Shown here piece by piece: positions 1 to 6,501 of a stretch of DNA of 13,952 nt (position 1 is the stretch's first letter; each line of letters begins with the position of its first letter). The position numbers were made by a program, and so were the translations under genes. A model generated the notes under the pieces. The model saw only the letters and a program-made list of their open reading frames with translations. It was not told where the DNA came from and did no database searches. This DNA comes from PCC-9228 sp964477525 (GTDB lineage: Bacteria > Cyanobacteriota > Cyanobacteriia > Cyanobacteriales > PCC-9228), in the NCBI GenBank assembly GCA_964477525.1, contig CAYZHY010000098.1:1-13952 (forward strand), written 5' to 3'.

Positions 1-35
1 TCCCCCTCTATATAAAAGGCGATCTGTACACATCT

Positions 36-54
36 CATATAAAAATACTATATG
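36..54. repeat. Short AT-rich stem-loop (CATATA/TATATG)
   Basis: A perfect 6-bp inverted repeat, CATATA (36-41) and TATATG (49-54), with a 7-nt loop. It lies about 40 nt beyond the stop codon of the minus-strand open frame at 92-328. It has no T-run on either side, so it is not a convincing terminator and may be chance in AT-rich DNA. Confidence 0.25.
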
Positions 55-91
55 GGTTCTCTTTACCAAAATATCCCTTTTTTAGGAACCT

Positions 92-328
92 CTAACAATA
101 ACAATTACTAAGTTCTGGATAGCTGTTCCTAAATACTACTTCGATAGCATCCCATCCCATGGCTATTTGTTGGTAACTGGTTGTTCCCCGGTGGGGACGA
201 GCGATCGCAGTTATACCTGCAGTTATATTTTCGTGAAACAGCAATTTAATTTCTGTTTCTTGTTCGACCTTGGGGCGATCGCTTTTGGGATCTAGTGTTG
301 GCCAAACTTGTGAGGTACACTTTCCTGG
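92..328 (-). pseudogene. Open minus-strand frame without start codon, possible gene remnant
   Basis: A 78-residue open frame runs on the minus strand from just after a TAA (complement of 329-331) to a TAG at 92-94. It has no ATG, GTG or TTG near its upstream end. The first ATG lies deep inside (the Met of QQIAMGWDAIEVVF), too close to the C-terminus for a useful product. The translation looks protein-like: it is mixed polar and hydrophobic, includes KVEQETEIKLLFHENITAG and then ARPHRGTTSYQQIAMGWD, and carries two in-frame HIP1 octamers (201-208, 275-282). I do not recognise the family. The best reading is the C-terminal relic of a gene whose 5' part was lost. A small gene with a rare start codon, or chance, are the alternatives. 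Upstream DNA (329-420) offers no other frame that would restore an N-terminus by a single frameshift. Confidence 0.35.
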
Positions 329-764
329 TTAAAAGTCCTAGTTGGAGCAAGCTTCGTGTGCCTCAATAAACTGTAACCCCCTATATAATATAAAATTTAC
401 ATGCTCTCCAGGCGACGGTAATTTTATATTTAAATTTAACTATTTATTTATAAAATTATTTGGCTTTAGAAACGTATTTGAACGCCAGCAGCAAGCAAAA
501 AACCGTAGGGACAGTTAAAATTTTGTCTGTTGGTTACAAATTGTTTTCTTTTAGCCTTCATAATAGCTAAATAAGATTGCCAACCAGCTTATATAGCATT
601 TTCATGGAAATCGCGAATGTTTTTTTGATGGGGGGGAACCGTTAACCCCGATCCTGTCGAAGGGCCGTTTGTCCCTCCATGGAATTTCTAAATTTTACGT
701 TGGTTTTGAAGTTGCTATAACTTCGTATAAAACTGAAGAAGACCCTATTCAGGAACCTACCAAA
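329..764. other. AT-rich intergenic spacer upstream of aas
   Basis: No supportable gene. The stretch from about 380 to 600 is strongly AT-rich, with several TATA-like strings that could serve as -10 boxes, but none has a convincing -35 partner, so I do not place a promoter. A run of seven G residues (from about 631) is followed by AACCGTTAACCCC, giving only a weak GGGG/CCCC hairpin. A TTG-initiated in-frame extension of aas begins at 669, but it lacks a ribosome binding site and conserved sequence. The aas promoter must lie somewhere in this spacer. Confidence 0.5.
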
Positions 765-2789
765 ATGACTCATTTTCACTACAACCAGCTTAGCTTAGAA
801 GAACAGACCAATTTATCCCAATTAGTAGACTATACCCACCTGCAATCGCTGCCAGAAATTTGGCCGATTGCCCGAGAGAAATTTGGCGATCGCACGGCCA
901 TCATCGATCCCCATCGCAAGCCCAAAGTTCAACTTACCTACAACCAGTTTGTCACTCAAATTCTGGAATTTGCCGCCGGTATGCAAACCCTGTGCCAGCT
1001 CCATACTTCAGAATTTGCCCAAGGAAACAGCGACCTGCCTCCAAGGATATCGCTGTTCGCCAACAACAGCCCTCGCTGGGTCATTGTAGACCAAGGTTTG
1101 CTAGCCGCTGGTGCCGCCAACGTTGTACGCGGTGCCGATGCCGATGTCCAAGAACTCATCTACATTTACAACCACAGCGACAGCACCGGTCTGGCAGTAG
1201 ACAATCTAGCTTTATTAGAAAAACTATTACCCCATTTAAGCGAATCTACCGTCCATTGGTGCCTTCTTTTATCCGACGAATCCCCCAACGATAGCAACCA
1301 AGATTTTCCATTTCCAGTTTGGAACTTTTCACAAGTTACCGAACAAGGAAAACAGCAATCGCCTGCATCCGTACCGACCAAACGCGACACCCTAGCCACT
1401 TTACTGTATACATCGGGAACCACCGGCAAACCCAAAGGGGTCATGCTCACCCACGGAAATCTATTGCACCAGGTAACAACGATCGGAACGGTGGTCGCGC
1501 CAGCTCCCCATACGCGCGTTCTTTCTATCTTACCGACTTGGCATAGCTACGAACGTAGTTGCGAATACTTTCTGTTCTCTCAAGGGTGTACCCAAATTTA
1601 TACGAATTTGCGGTATTTCCGTAAAGATTTGCAAGCTTACCAACCACAAATAACCATTGGCGTTCCCCGTTTGTGGGAGTCCATTTACGACGGCATTCGC
1701 AAGCAAATTCAAGAACAACCACGCAACCGGCAAAAATTCGTATGGTTCTTGCTAGGAACTTCCCAACGCTACGTAGAACAAAAGCGGATTTGGGACCAAA
1801 TGACCCTCAGCAGCACCCCTCCAAAAGGACCATCTCGCTGGCTGGCGGGGTTGCAAGCCGCCGTTTTGTGGCCCCTCCACGCGATCGCCAAACCCCTCGC
1901 TTATCAAACCATCCTAGCGGGTCTGGGTGGCAAGCTCAGCACAGTTATCAGCGGTGGTGGGGCCTTACCCATGCACGTAGATACCTTTTACGAAATTATC
2001 GGCATTGAAGTCTTAGTCGGGTATGGATTGACCGAAACCTCCCCCGTTCTAACCGCCCGGCGTTCTTGGCAAAACCGTCGCGGTTGTGCGGGTTTGCCGT
2101 TACCAGCTACGGAAATTAAAGTCGTGGACCCCCAAACACGTCAGTCTCTGCCCCAAGGAGAAGTAGGATTGGTTTTCTCTCGCGGACCGCAAATCATGAA
2201 AGGATACTATAAAAATCCGGAAGCCACGCAAAAAGCCATTGACGAACAAGGCTGGTTTGATACCGGAGATTTGGGTTGGCTGACCGATAAAAACGAGTTG
2301 GTGTTGACAGGACGAGCCAAAGATACAATTGTGCTGAGCAACGGGGAAAATATCGAACCCCAACCCATTGAAGAAGCCTGTTTGCGCAGTCCCTACATCG
2401 ACCAGATTATGTTGGTAGGGCAAGACCAAAAAACCTTGGGAGCTTTAGTAGTTCCCAATTGGGAAGCCATCGCCGCGTGGGCAAGCGAGAATAACTATCG
2501 CTTGCGACTTCCCGAACATGTAGAGGACGCCAAAATCCCTTCCAGCAATTCAGATGCTCAAGAGATTGACCGCGACGACAAGATCGTGCAAGATTTAGTG
2601 CGACAAGAATTAAACCGTAACGTTCGGGAACGGCCAGGTTATCGTCCCGACGAACGCATTGGTACTTTTCGCTTGATTTCCACACCCTTTTCGCCGGAAA
2701 ATGGCATGATGACTCAGACGCTCAAAATTAAACGGCAGGTCGTATCCGAACGATATCGCGATACGATTGACAACATGTTTGCATCCTGA
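765..2789 (+). CDS. aas: Long-chain acyl-ACP/acyl-CoA synthetase (AMP-forming)
   Basis: A 674-residue member of the adenylate-forming (ANL) superfamily, of the cyanobacterial acyl-ACP synthetase type. This enzyme activates free fatty acids with ATP and transfers them to ACP, recycling fatty acids released from membrane lipids. Visible motifs are the phosphate-binding loop YTSGTTGKPKG (215-225), YGLTETSP (420-427), the adenylate-binding GWFDTGDLGW (496-505), the hinge GRAKDTIVLSNGENIEPQPIE (517-537, listed by its ends) and the C-terminal catalytic-lysine region TLKIKR (652-657). Length and the NGENIEPQPIE block fit cyanobacterial Aas. I chose ATG 765 because AGGA lies about 10 nt upstream; the in-frame TTG at 669 would add 32 poorly conserved residues. 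The YlqD-family gene follows after 50 nt on the same strand. Biochemical preference for ACP over CoA is inferred from the family. Confidence 0.9.
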   Translation: MTHFHYNQLSLEEQTNLSQLVDYTHLQSLPEIWPIAREKFGDRTAIIDPHRKPKVQLTYNQFVTQILEFAAGMQTLCQLHTSEFAQGNSDLPPRISLFANNSPRWVIVDQGLLAAGAANVVRGADADVQELIYIYNHSDSTGLAVDNLALLEKLLPHLSESTVHWCLLLSDESPNDSNQDFPFPVWNFSQVTEQGKQQSPASVPTKRDTLATLLYTSGTTGKPKGVMLTHGNLLHQVTTIGTVVAPAPHTRVLSILPTWHSYERSCEYFLFSQGCTQIYTNLRYFRKDLQAYQPQITIGVPRLWESIYDGIRKQIQEQPRNRQKFVWFLLGTSQRYVEQKRIWDQMTLSSTPPKGPSRWLAGLQAAVLWPLHAIAKPLAYQTILAGLGGKLSTVISGGGALPMHVDTFYEIIGIEVLVGYGLTETSPVLTARRSWQNRRGCAGLPLPATEIKVVDPQTRQSLPQGEVGLVFSRGPQIMKGYYKNPEATQKAIDEQGWFDTGDLGWLTDKNELVLTGRAKDTIVLSNGENIEPQPIEEACLRSPYIDQIMLVGQDQKTLGALVVPNWEAIAAWASENNYRLRLPEHVEDAKIPSSNSDAQEIDRDDKIVQDLVRQELNRNVRERPGYRPDERIGTFRLISTPFSPENGMMTQTLKIKRQVVSERYRDTIDNMFAS

Positions 2790-2839
2790 AACCTAGCCGC
2801 AAACTTGAATTTTTTTGATGGAGTTTCCCTAGAAATCCT

Positions 2840-3295
2840 ATGAATGCTTCCGACTCAAATCCCCAATTGATGCTTAAGCGCAACGTCACGATTAAAGCAA
2901 TCGTGACTCCCCGTTGGAAAGAAGACGCTCAAACCCAACTGCAATCTCAAATGAACCAACTGGACAAACAATTGCAGCAGTTGGAAATGCAAGGACAGCG
3001 GGCAGTCTCCGAAGTCCAACAGCAATCACCCCAACCACAGCAAGGTGAATCTCCCCAACCAAGCGAAAATGTTAAAAATGAAGTCAATCAAAAGCAGCGG
3101 GAATTGCTAGAGCAGAAAAACCGAATTTTGCAACAGTTACAGCAAGTTCAACAATTTGAAATGGAACAAGAAGTAAATCAGGGTCAAGTGGAAAGTTTTT
3201 TCCAGTTGGAACAAGGAGATAATTTAATCCAGAAAATGCAAGTGGAAGTTGTCCTTAGAGATGGTGTCGTTGAGGAAATTCGCGGGCAAATTTAG
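2840..3295 (+). CDS. YlqD-family coiled-coil protein
   Basis: A 151-residue, glutamine-rich protein matching the YlqD family, whose function is unknown. The N-terminal strand LMLKRNVTIKAIVTPRWKED (10-29) is the family signature. Two long Gln/Glu/Leu-rich helices likely to form a coiled coil follow (about 30-63 and 78-120). They are separated by a Pro/Gln/Ser-rich stretch (about 63-77), and a short beta-type tail, MQVEVVLRDGVVEEIRG, closes the protein. No signal peptide or membrane segment is visible, so it is probably cytoplasmic. It starts 50 nt after aas with no terminator between them, so co-transcription with aas is plausible. GGAG lies 16 nt upstream of the ATG, which is far for a Shine-Dalgarno; an internal Met at residue 11 is an alternative start but has no better site. 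Confidence 0.8.
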   Translation: MNASDSNPQLMLKRNVTIKAIVTPRWKEDAQTQLQSQMNQLDKQLQQLEMQGQRAVSEVQQQSPQPQQGESPQPSENVKNEVNQKQRELLEQKNRILQQLQQVQQFEMEQEVNQGQVESFFQLEQGDNLIQKMQVEVVLRDGVVEEIRGQI

Positions 3296-3354
3296 CGAAA
3301 TTTCTGATTAATGACCATCTCTTTTTCCTATACAATGACATTATCTTTCTAGCC

Positions 3355-3433
3355 CTCTCCCAAGATAGCCGCCGCCGCGCACATAGGCGGGTAACAATTC
3401 GCTCGTTTTCGGCGTTTTGTCTGCGAGGGAGAG
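3355..3433. repeat. Branched inverted-repeat region, possible structured RNA
   Basis: CTCTCCC (3355-3361) pairs perfectly with GGGAGAG (3427-3433), enclosing 65 nt. Inside it, CCGCC (3372-3376) pairs with GGCGG (3386-3390) around a 9-nt loop. The enclosed DNA is much more GC-rich than the flanks. The layout of a closing stem with an inner hairpin, downstream of the YlqD-family gene, could be a 3'-UTR structure, a processed RNA or a small RNA. There is no T-run typical of a simple terminator. No known RNA family was recognised. Confidence 0.35.
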
Positions 3434-3483
3434 AAAGTTAGAGAGTTTAGAATGAGTTTCTTAGTTGGTCAAGGCAATCCAGG

Positions 3484-3510
3484 GAAACTTTTTATTTTCT
3501 AGAAAGTTTC
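3484..3510. repeat. Stem-loop GAAACTTTTT/AGAAAGTTTC
   Basis: A 10-bp stem: GAAACTTTTT (3484-3493) pairs with AGAAAGTTTC (3501-3510) with one G-T wobble and a 7-nt loop. Its right arm ends on the last base of the stop codon of the possible minus-strand small gene (3510-3719), so on that strand it begins at the stop codon. No U-tract follows it in either direction, so termination is uncertain; it may instead stabilise a 3' end. Confidence 0.4.
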
Positions 3511-3719
3511 TAGTATTGTTCTAGCCAATGGCAAGCCAGGTAAAAAACGAATCCGGGCAACATCAATCCCAAACATAACGACCAAAAAAAGTTGAAGAAT
3601 GCTCGTTCGCAAAATCTTTTACTTTTTTTGTTTAAAGTTGTCGATGCCCCGATAATTTGTTCGCAATTGGCTATTGTTTTTTTCTTGCTGATTTGTTTAG
3701 TGTCCTCTGATTCTGAAAT
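3510..3719 (-). CDS. Possible small single-pass membrane protein without a normal start codon
   Basis: A minus-strand frame open from a TAA (complement of 3729-3731) to a TAG (3510-3512). It encodes a polar, lysine-rich N-terminal part of about 40 residues, a basic patch NKKSKRFCERA, then a hydrophobic helix FFNFFWSLCLGLMLPGFVFY and the tail LACHWLEQY. Basic residues just before one transmembrane helix fit the positive-inside rule, which is more than expected from a random frame. The difficulty is the start. There is no ATG, GTG or TTG before the helix, and the coordinates given use an ATT, which is rare in bacteria. Two A7 runs on the coding strand (near 3617-3623 in the SK-rich part and 3675-3681) are places where a frameshift could have occurred, but no upstream ATG was found in the other frames either. 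It could be a real small gene, a decayed gene, or chance. Confidence 0.35.
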   Translation of the reverse strand: MSESEDTKQISKKKTIANCEQIIGASTTLNKKSKRFCERAFFNFFWSLCLGLMLPGFVFYLACHWLEQY

Positions 3720-3753
3720 CGAAAAATATTAATTATTTGGGAAGCAACCCTCC

Positions 3754-5064
3754 ATGATTCAAGAAGTTTTCATGCCCGCACTCAGTTCCACCATGACCGA
3801 AGGAAAAATTGTTTCCTGGGCAAAATCGATCGGAGACAAGGTGGAAAAAGGCGAAACCGTGGTGGTGGTAGAGTCGGATAAAGCCGACATGGATGTGGAA
3901 TCTTTTTACAACGGATATTTAGCCACCATTATTGTGTCCGAAGGCGAAACAGCTCCCGTGGGAGCAAGTATTGCGCTGCTTGCCGAGACGGAAGAAGAAA
4001 TTCCAGAGGCTCAGAAACAAGCTGCTCAAGTGGAAAAAGGCGAAAGCATCAGTGGAGATTCCACACCGAAACAAGTAGAACCCGCCGTTACCTCAGAAAC
4101 CGTCACGACTCCAACAGCAGAGGCTTCCAGCAGTAGCAACGGACGTACGGTGGCCTCGCCAAGAGCTCGCAAACTGGCCGAACAGTTCCAGGTCGATTTG
4201 GGGAATTTGAAAGGCAGCGGTCCCCACGGACGGATTGTAGCAGCCGACGTAGAAGCGGCTGCCGGACGCACGCCTACCCCCACGCCAGCAGCAGCACCAG
4301 CACCTACACCAGCACCTGCAGCGCCTCCAGCACCAGCACCTGCACCTGCACCAGCACCTGCGGCTCCTCCAACACCAGCGCCAGCAGCGCCAGGAGAGGT
4401 CATGCCGTTTAATACCCTACAAAATGCTGTCATTCAAAATATGAATGCTGCTGTAGGGGTTCCTACGTTCCATGTTGGCTATACCATTACCACCGATAAG
4501 CTGGATGAGCTTTACAAACAGCTCAAATCCAAAGGTGTTACTATGACGGCCTTGCTGGCGAAAGCTGTTGCGATCGCTTTAAGCAGGCATCCCCTCCTCA
4601 ATGCCAGCTATACAGACAAAGGCACCCTTTACAACGGACAAATCAATATTGCCGTGGCGGTAGCGATGGGAGACGGCGGTTTGATTACGCCAGTGCTACA
4701 AAATGCCGATCGCTTGGATATTTATTCCCTTTCCCGTACTTGGAAAGATTTGGTAGAACGCGCTCGTACCAAGCAGTTGCAACCGGAAGAATACAACAGC
4801 GGTACCTTTACCATATCCAACTTGGGCATGTATGGCGTTGATAGCTTCGATGCTATTTTGCCCCCCGGTCAAGGGTCTATTTTGGCGATTGGTGCTTCTC
4901 AACCTCAAGTTGTAGCTACAGATGAGGCGACATTTGCCATCCGCAAACAAATGCGCGTCAACATTACCTGCGACCACCGCATTATCTACGGTGCCAATGC
5001 TGCAGCGTTCCTGCAAGATTTGGCCAAGCAAATTGAAGAAGACCCCCATGCTTTGACGATGTAA
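3754..5064 (+). CDS. pdhC: Dihydrolipoamide acetyltransferase, E2 of the pyruvate dehydrogenase complex
   Basis: A 436-residue E2 that carries acetyl groups from E1 to CoA and forms the core of the complex. The lipoyl domain (about 1-78) has lipoyl-lysine K43 in VESDKADMDVES. The peripheral subunit-binding domain is at 132-168 (ASPRARKLAEQ, GSGPHGRIVAADV). A linker almost purely of Pro, Ala and Thr (about 172-214) leads to the catalytic domain (about 217-436). The active-site motif is CDHRIIYG (406-413) with H408. The residue after the two hydrophobics is Tyr rather than the Asp of the usual HRVVDG form; the Tyr form is typical of plastid and cyanobacterial E2. One lipoyl domain is usual for this group. 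The ATG has GGGAAG about 11 nt upstream. The E1 genes are not in the window, as is common in cyanobacteria, where PDH genes are scattered. An inverted repeat follows the gene. Confidence 0.94.
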   Translation: MIQEVFMPALSSTMTEGKIVSWAKSIGDKVEKGETVVVVESDKADMDVESFYNGYLATIIVSEGETAPVGASIALLAETEEEIPEAQKQAAQVEKGESISGDSTPKQVEPAVTSETVTTPTAEASSSSNGRTVASPRARKLAEQFQVDLGNLKGSGPHGRIVAADVEAAAGRTPTPTPAAAPAPTPAPAAPPAPAPAPAPAPAAPPTPAPAAPGEVMPFNTLQNAVIQNMNAAVGVPTFHVGYTITTDKLDELYKQLKSKGVTMTALLAKAVAIALSRHPLLNASYTDKGTLYNGQINIAVAVAMGDGGLITPVLQNADRLDIYSLSRTWKDLVERARTKQLQPEEYNSGTFTISNLGMYGVDSFDAILPPGQGSILAIGASQPQVVATDEATFAIRKQMRVNITCDHRIIYGANAAAFLQDLAKQIEEDPHALTM

Positions 5065-5070
5065 GTTCTT

Positions 5071-5149
5071 GTGGGAGATTGGGAGTTTCGGGGTGTTGGG
5101 GCATGGGAGAAAACATCATACTTTTCGATCTCCCACGCACCCACGCACC
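5071..5149. repeat. G-rich/C-rich imperfect inverted repeat downstream of pdhC
   Basis: GTGGGAGAT (5071-5079) is an exact inverted repeat of ATCTCCCAC (5128-5136). The left side continues with short G-runs (TTGGGAG, CGGGGTG, TTGGGGC) and the right side with C-runs (CACGCACCC twice, about 5134-5149), so one strand of the left half is G-rich and of the right half C-rich. This asymmetric layout resembles the dispersed G-run/C-run hairpin repeats found between genes in filamentous cyanobacteria. Here it separates pdhC from the TspO-like gene and may attenuate transcription or stabilise the pdhC 3' end. Part of it would be translated only if the TspO-like gene used an upstream GTG at 5069. Confidence 0.6.
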
Positions 5150-5176
5150 CTCTACAGTGCTACATTGGAACAAACA

Positions 5177-5950
5177 ATGCAATACTTGCAACAAGACCGA
5201 TTTCGGCAATTTTTGACGTTGGTAGCGATTTTGGCTGCCTTTGGTACCAATGTGGCTTCTAATTTGGTTCCGGTTGGTGGAGAAACCATTGGCAAAATTG
5301 CCAATACCAAATTCAAGGATGTATTGATTATCCCGGCCAACTATGCTTTTGCCATTTGGGGATTGATTTATGTGGGGTTGATTGGTTTTGGGATTTATCA
5401 AGCCAGACCGGCTTGGGCACAAAATTTGTATTTGCGCCGGGCAGGATATTTTGTGGTGCTGGCAATGGTGGCGCAAATCGCTTGGGTTTATATTTTTCTC
5501 TATCGCTACTTTGCTTGGTCTCTGCTGGCGATGGTAGTTATTTTACTGGCTACGATCGCGGCTTACCTACGTATGGGAATTGGGATTCGACGGGCGATTC
5601 GACAGGAAAGATGGTGGCTGCAGGCACCGATTAGTTTGTATATGGGTTGGATTAGTGTGGCGACAGTGGTCAATGTTGCGATCGCTTTGCATGATGCTGG
5701 TTGGCACGCTGAGGGAATGACAGCCACAATTTGGACGATTGTGATGGCGGTAGCGAGTACTGCCATTTCAGCGATTTTACGCTGGCGGCGCCACGATAAT
5801 GTTTATCCGGCGGTGACGGTTTGGGCATTGGTCGCGATCGCAATTGGTAATTTAAATACTTCCGCGATCGCATTTTCAGCTGGTGGTTTGGCTATTGCAT
5901 TGATTTTGTGGATATTCTTTTGCCACAACCGCCGCAATTTGGAATTTTGA
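5177..5950 (+). CDS. TspO/MBR-like polytopic membrane protein (tryptophan-rich sensory protein family)
   Basis: A 257-residue, highly hydrophobic protein with about eight predicted membrane segments (roughly 11-31, 55-74, 90-109, 112-131, 149-170, 183-201, 209-226, 230-248). Aromatic blocks such as NYAFAIWGLIYVGLIGFGIY (55-74) and LQAPISLYMGWISVATVVN (148-166) match the TspO/MBR-related family of cyanobacteria. Its length is well above the roughly 160 residues and five helices of classic TspO, so it belongs to the longer relatives whose ligand and role are not established. I start at ATG 5177, with GGA about 8 nt upstream. The frame extends to 5069, but that extension lies in the G/C-run repeat and is not credible as protein. 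It follows pdhC by 112 nt, and its stop codon is 4 nt from the stop of the convergent EVE-domain gene. Confidence 0.75.
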   Translation: MQYLQQDRFRQFLTLVAILAAFGTNVASNLVPVGGETIGKIANTKFKDVLIIPANYAFAIWGLIYVGLIGFGIYQARPAWAQNLYLRRAGYFVVLAMVAQIAWVYIFLYRYFAWSLLAMVVILLATIAAYLRMGIGIRRAIRQERWWLQAPISLYMGWISVATVVNVAIALHDAGWHAEGMTATIWTIVMAVASTAISAILRWRRHDNVYPAVTVWALVAIAIGNLNTSAIAFSAGGLAIALILWIFFCHNRRNLEF

Positions 5951-5954
5951 GCGA

Positions 5955-6407
5955 TTATTCCACCATCTGTAATATTTCTTCAGCTATGCGATCGTTCACC
6001 GGCATCACCGATAAACGATTTCCCTTTTTCACCAACAAAAATTCTTCCGGGGAAAACGTTTGTTTGAGTGTTGTCAAAGACACCATATCAGAGAAGCTCT
6101 TGACAAATGAGACCTCTACTGTATACCAGCGAGGCAATTCGGAGGTCGCTTTCGGGTCAAAGTAGGGACTTTCTGGGTCAAACTGGGTAGGATCGGGAAA
6201 ATCCGTTGCCACCACTTCTGCCAACCCGACAATACCAGGCGGCTTAACGTTGGAATGGTAGAACAAAGCACGGTCTCCTAGCTGCATTTGCCGTAAAAAA
6301 TTCCGTGCCTGGTAATTGCGCACCCCATCCCAAATAGCTCGACCTTCTTGTTGCAAATCGGCAATACTATAGGTGTTCGGTTCGGATTTTAACAACCAAT
6401 AATTCAT
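5955..6407 (-). CDS. EVE-domain protein
   Basis: A 150-residue protein made up of a single EVE domain, a PUA-like fold thought to bind modified bases in nucleic acids. The start MNYWLLKSEP is the family hallmark, followed by IWDGVRNYQARNFLRQMQLGD, FYHSNVKPPGIVGLAEV, and a C-terminal part with FDPKA and PRWYTVEVSF. The whole protein is the domain, as in the stand-alone bacterial members. I chose ATG at 6407 because the EVE fold begins there. The frame also has ATGs at 6416, 6434 and 6449; the last two add residues that overlap nothing conserved. It lies downstream of petH on the same strand (about 95 nt apart) with no strong terminator between them, so read-through from petH is possible. It is tail to tail with the TspO-like gene, leaving no room for a terminator between them. 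Confidence 0.85.
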   Translation of the reverse strand: MNYWLLKSEPNTYSIADLQQEGRAIWDGVRNYQARNFLRQMQLGDRALFYHSNVKPPGIVGLAEVVATDFPDPTQFDPESPYFDPKATSELPRWYTVEVSFVKSFSDMVSLTTLKQTFSPEEFLLVKKGNRLSVMPVNDRIAEEILQMVE

Positions 6408-6474
6408 AGCAAACATTGTTGCTTGCCAAGGCATACAGGAGGCCTTCAAACCCCCTATATCCCCAGCAAGCGTA

Positions 6475-6498
6475 ACCCAAAAGAGTCTGGCGTTGGGT
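6475..6498 (-). repeat. Weak stem-loop just after the petH stop codon
   Basis: ACCCAA (6475-6480) and TTGGGT (6493-6498) form a 6-bp stem with a 12-nt loop, starting 3 nt after the petH stop codon on the minus strand. There is no U-tract after it, so it is a poor intrinsic terminator and probably allows some read-through into the EVE-domain gene. Confidence 0.35.
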
Positions 6499-6501
6499 AT
6501 T

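Larger units (their letters stand above)
3296..3753. other. Intergenic spacer between the YlqD-family gene and pdhC
   Basis: A 458-nt spacer. It holds a branched inverted-repeat region (3355-3433), a long stem-loop (3484-3510) and a possible small minus-strand gene (3510-3719), each described separately. No plus-strand gene is visible. The promoter of pdhC should lie here, but I cannot place a -35/-10 pair with confidence. Confidence 0.5.

Noticed and set aside
2..395. Similar CCCCCT(C)TATATAA strings on both sides of the headless frame, as possible target-site or element ends
   Set aside because: The match is imperfect, AT-rich and also resembles a third string near 6451; there is no transposase or inverted terminal repeat.
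669..764. N-terminal TTG extension of aas
   Set aside because: There is no ribosome binding site at the TTG, the 32 residues have no family similarity that I know, and ATG 765 has AGGA upstream.
4261..4400. GCACCAGCACCT-type repeats as a possible mobile or CRISPR-like repeat
   Set aside because: They are irregular codons for the Pro/Ala linker of E2 with no constant repeat-spacer periodicity.
4026..4433. Antisense frame rich in Ala and Gly across pdhC
   Set aside because: It is the reverse reading of the Pro/Ala linker codons of E2, a known artefact of such repeats.
5069..5176. Upstream extension of the TspO-like protein into the G/C-run repeat
   Set aside because: The translation is repeat-derived and not membrane-like, while ATG 5177 begins a typical first helix.
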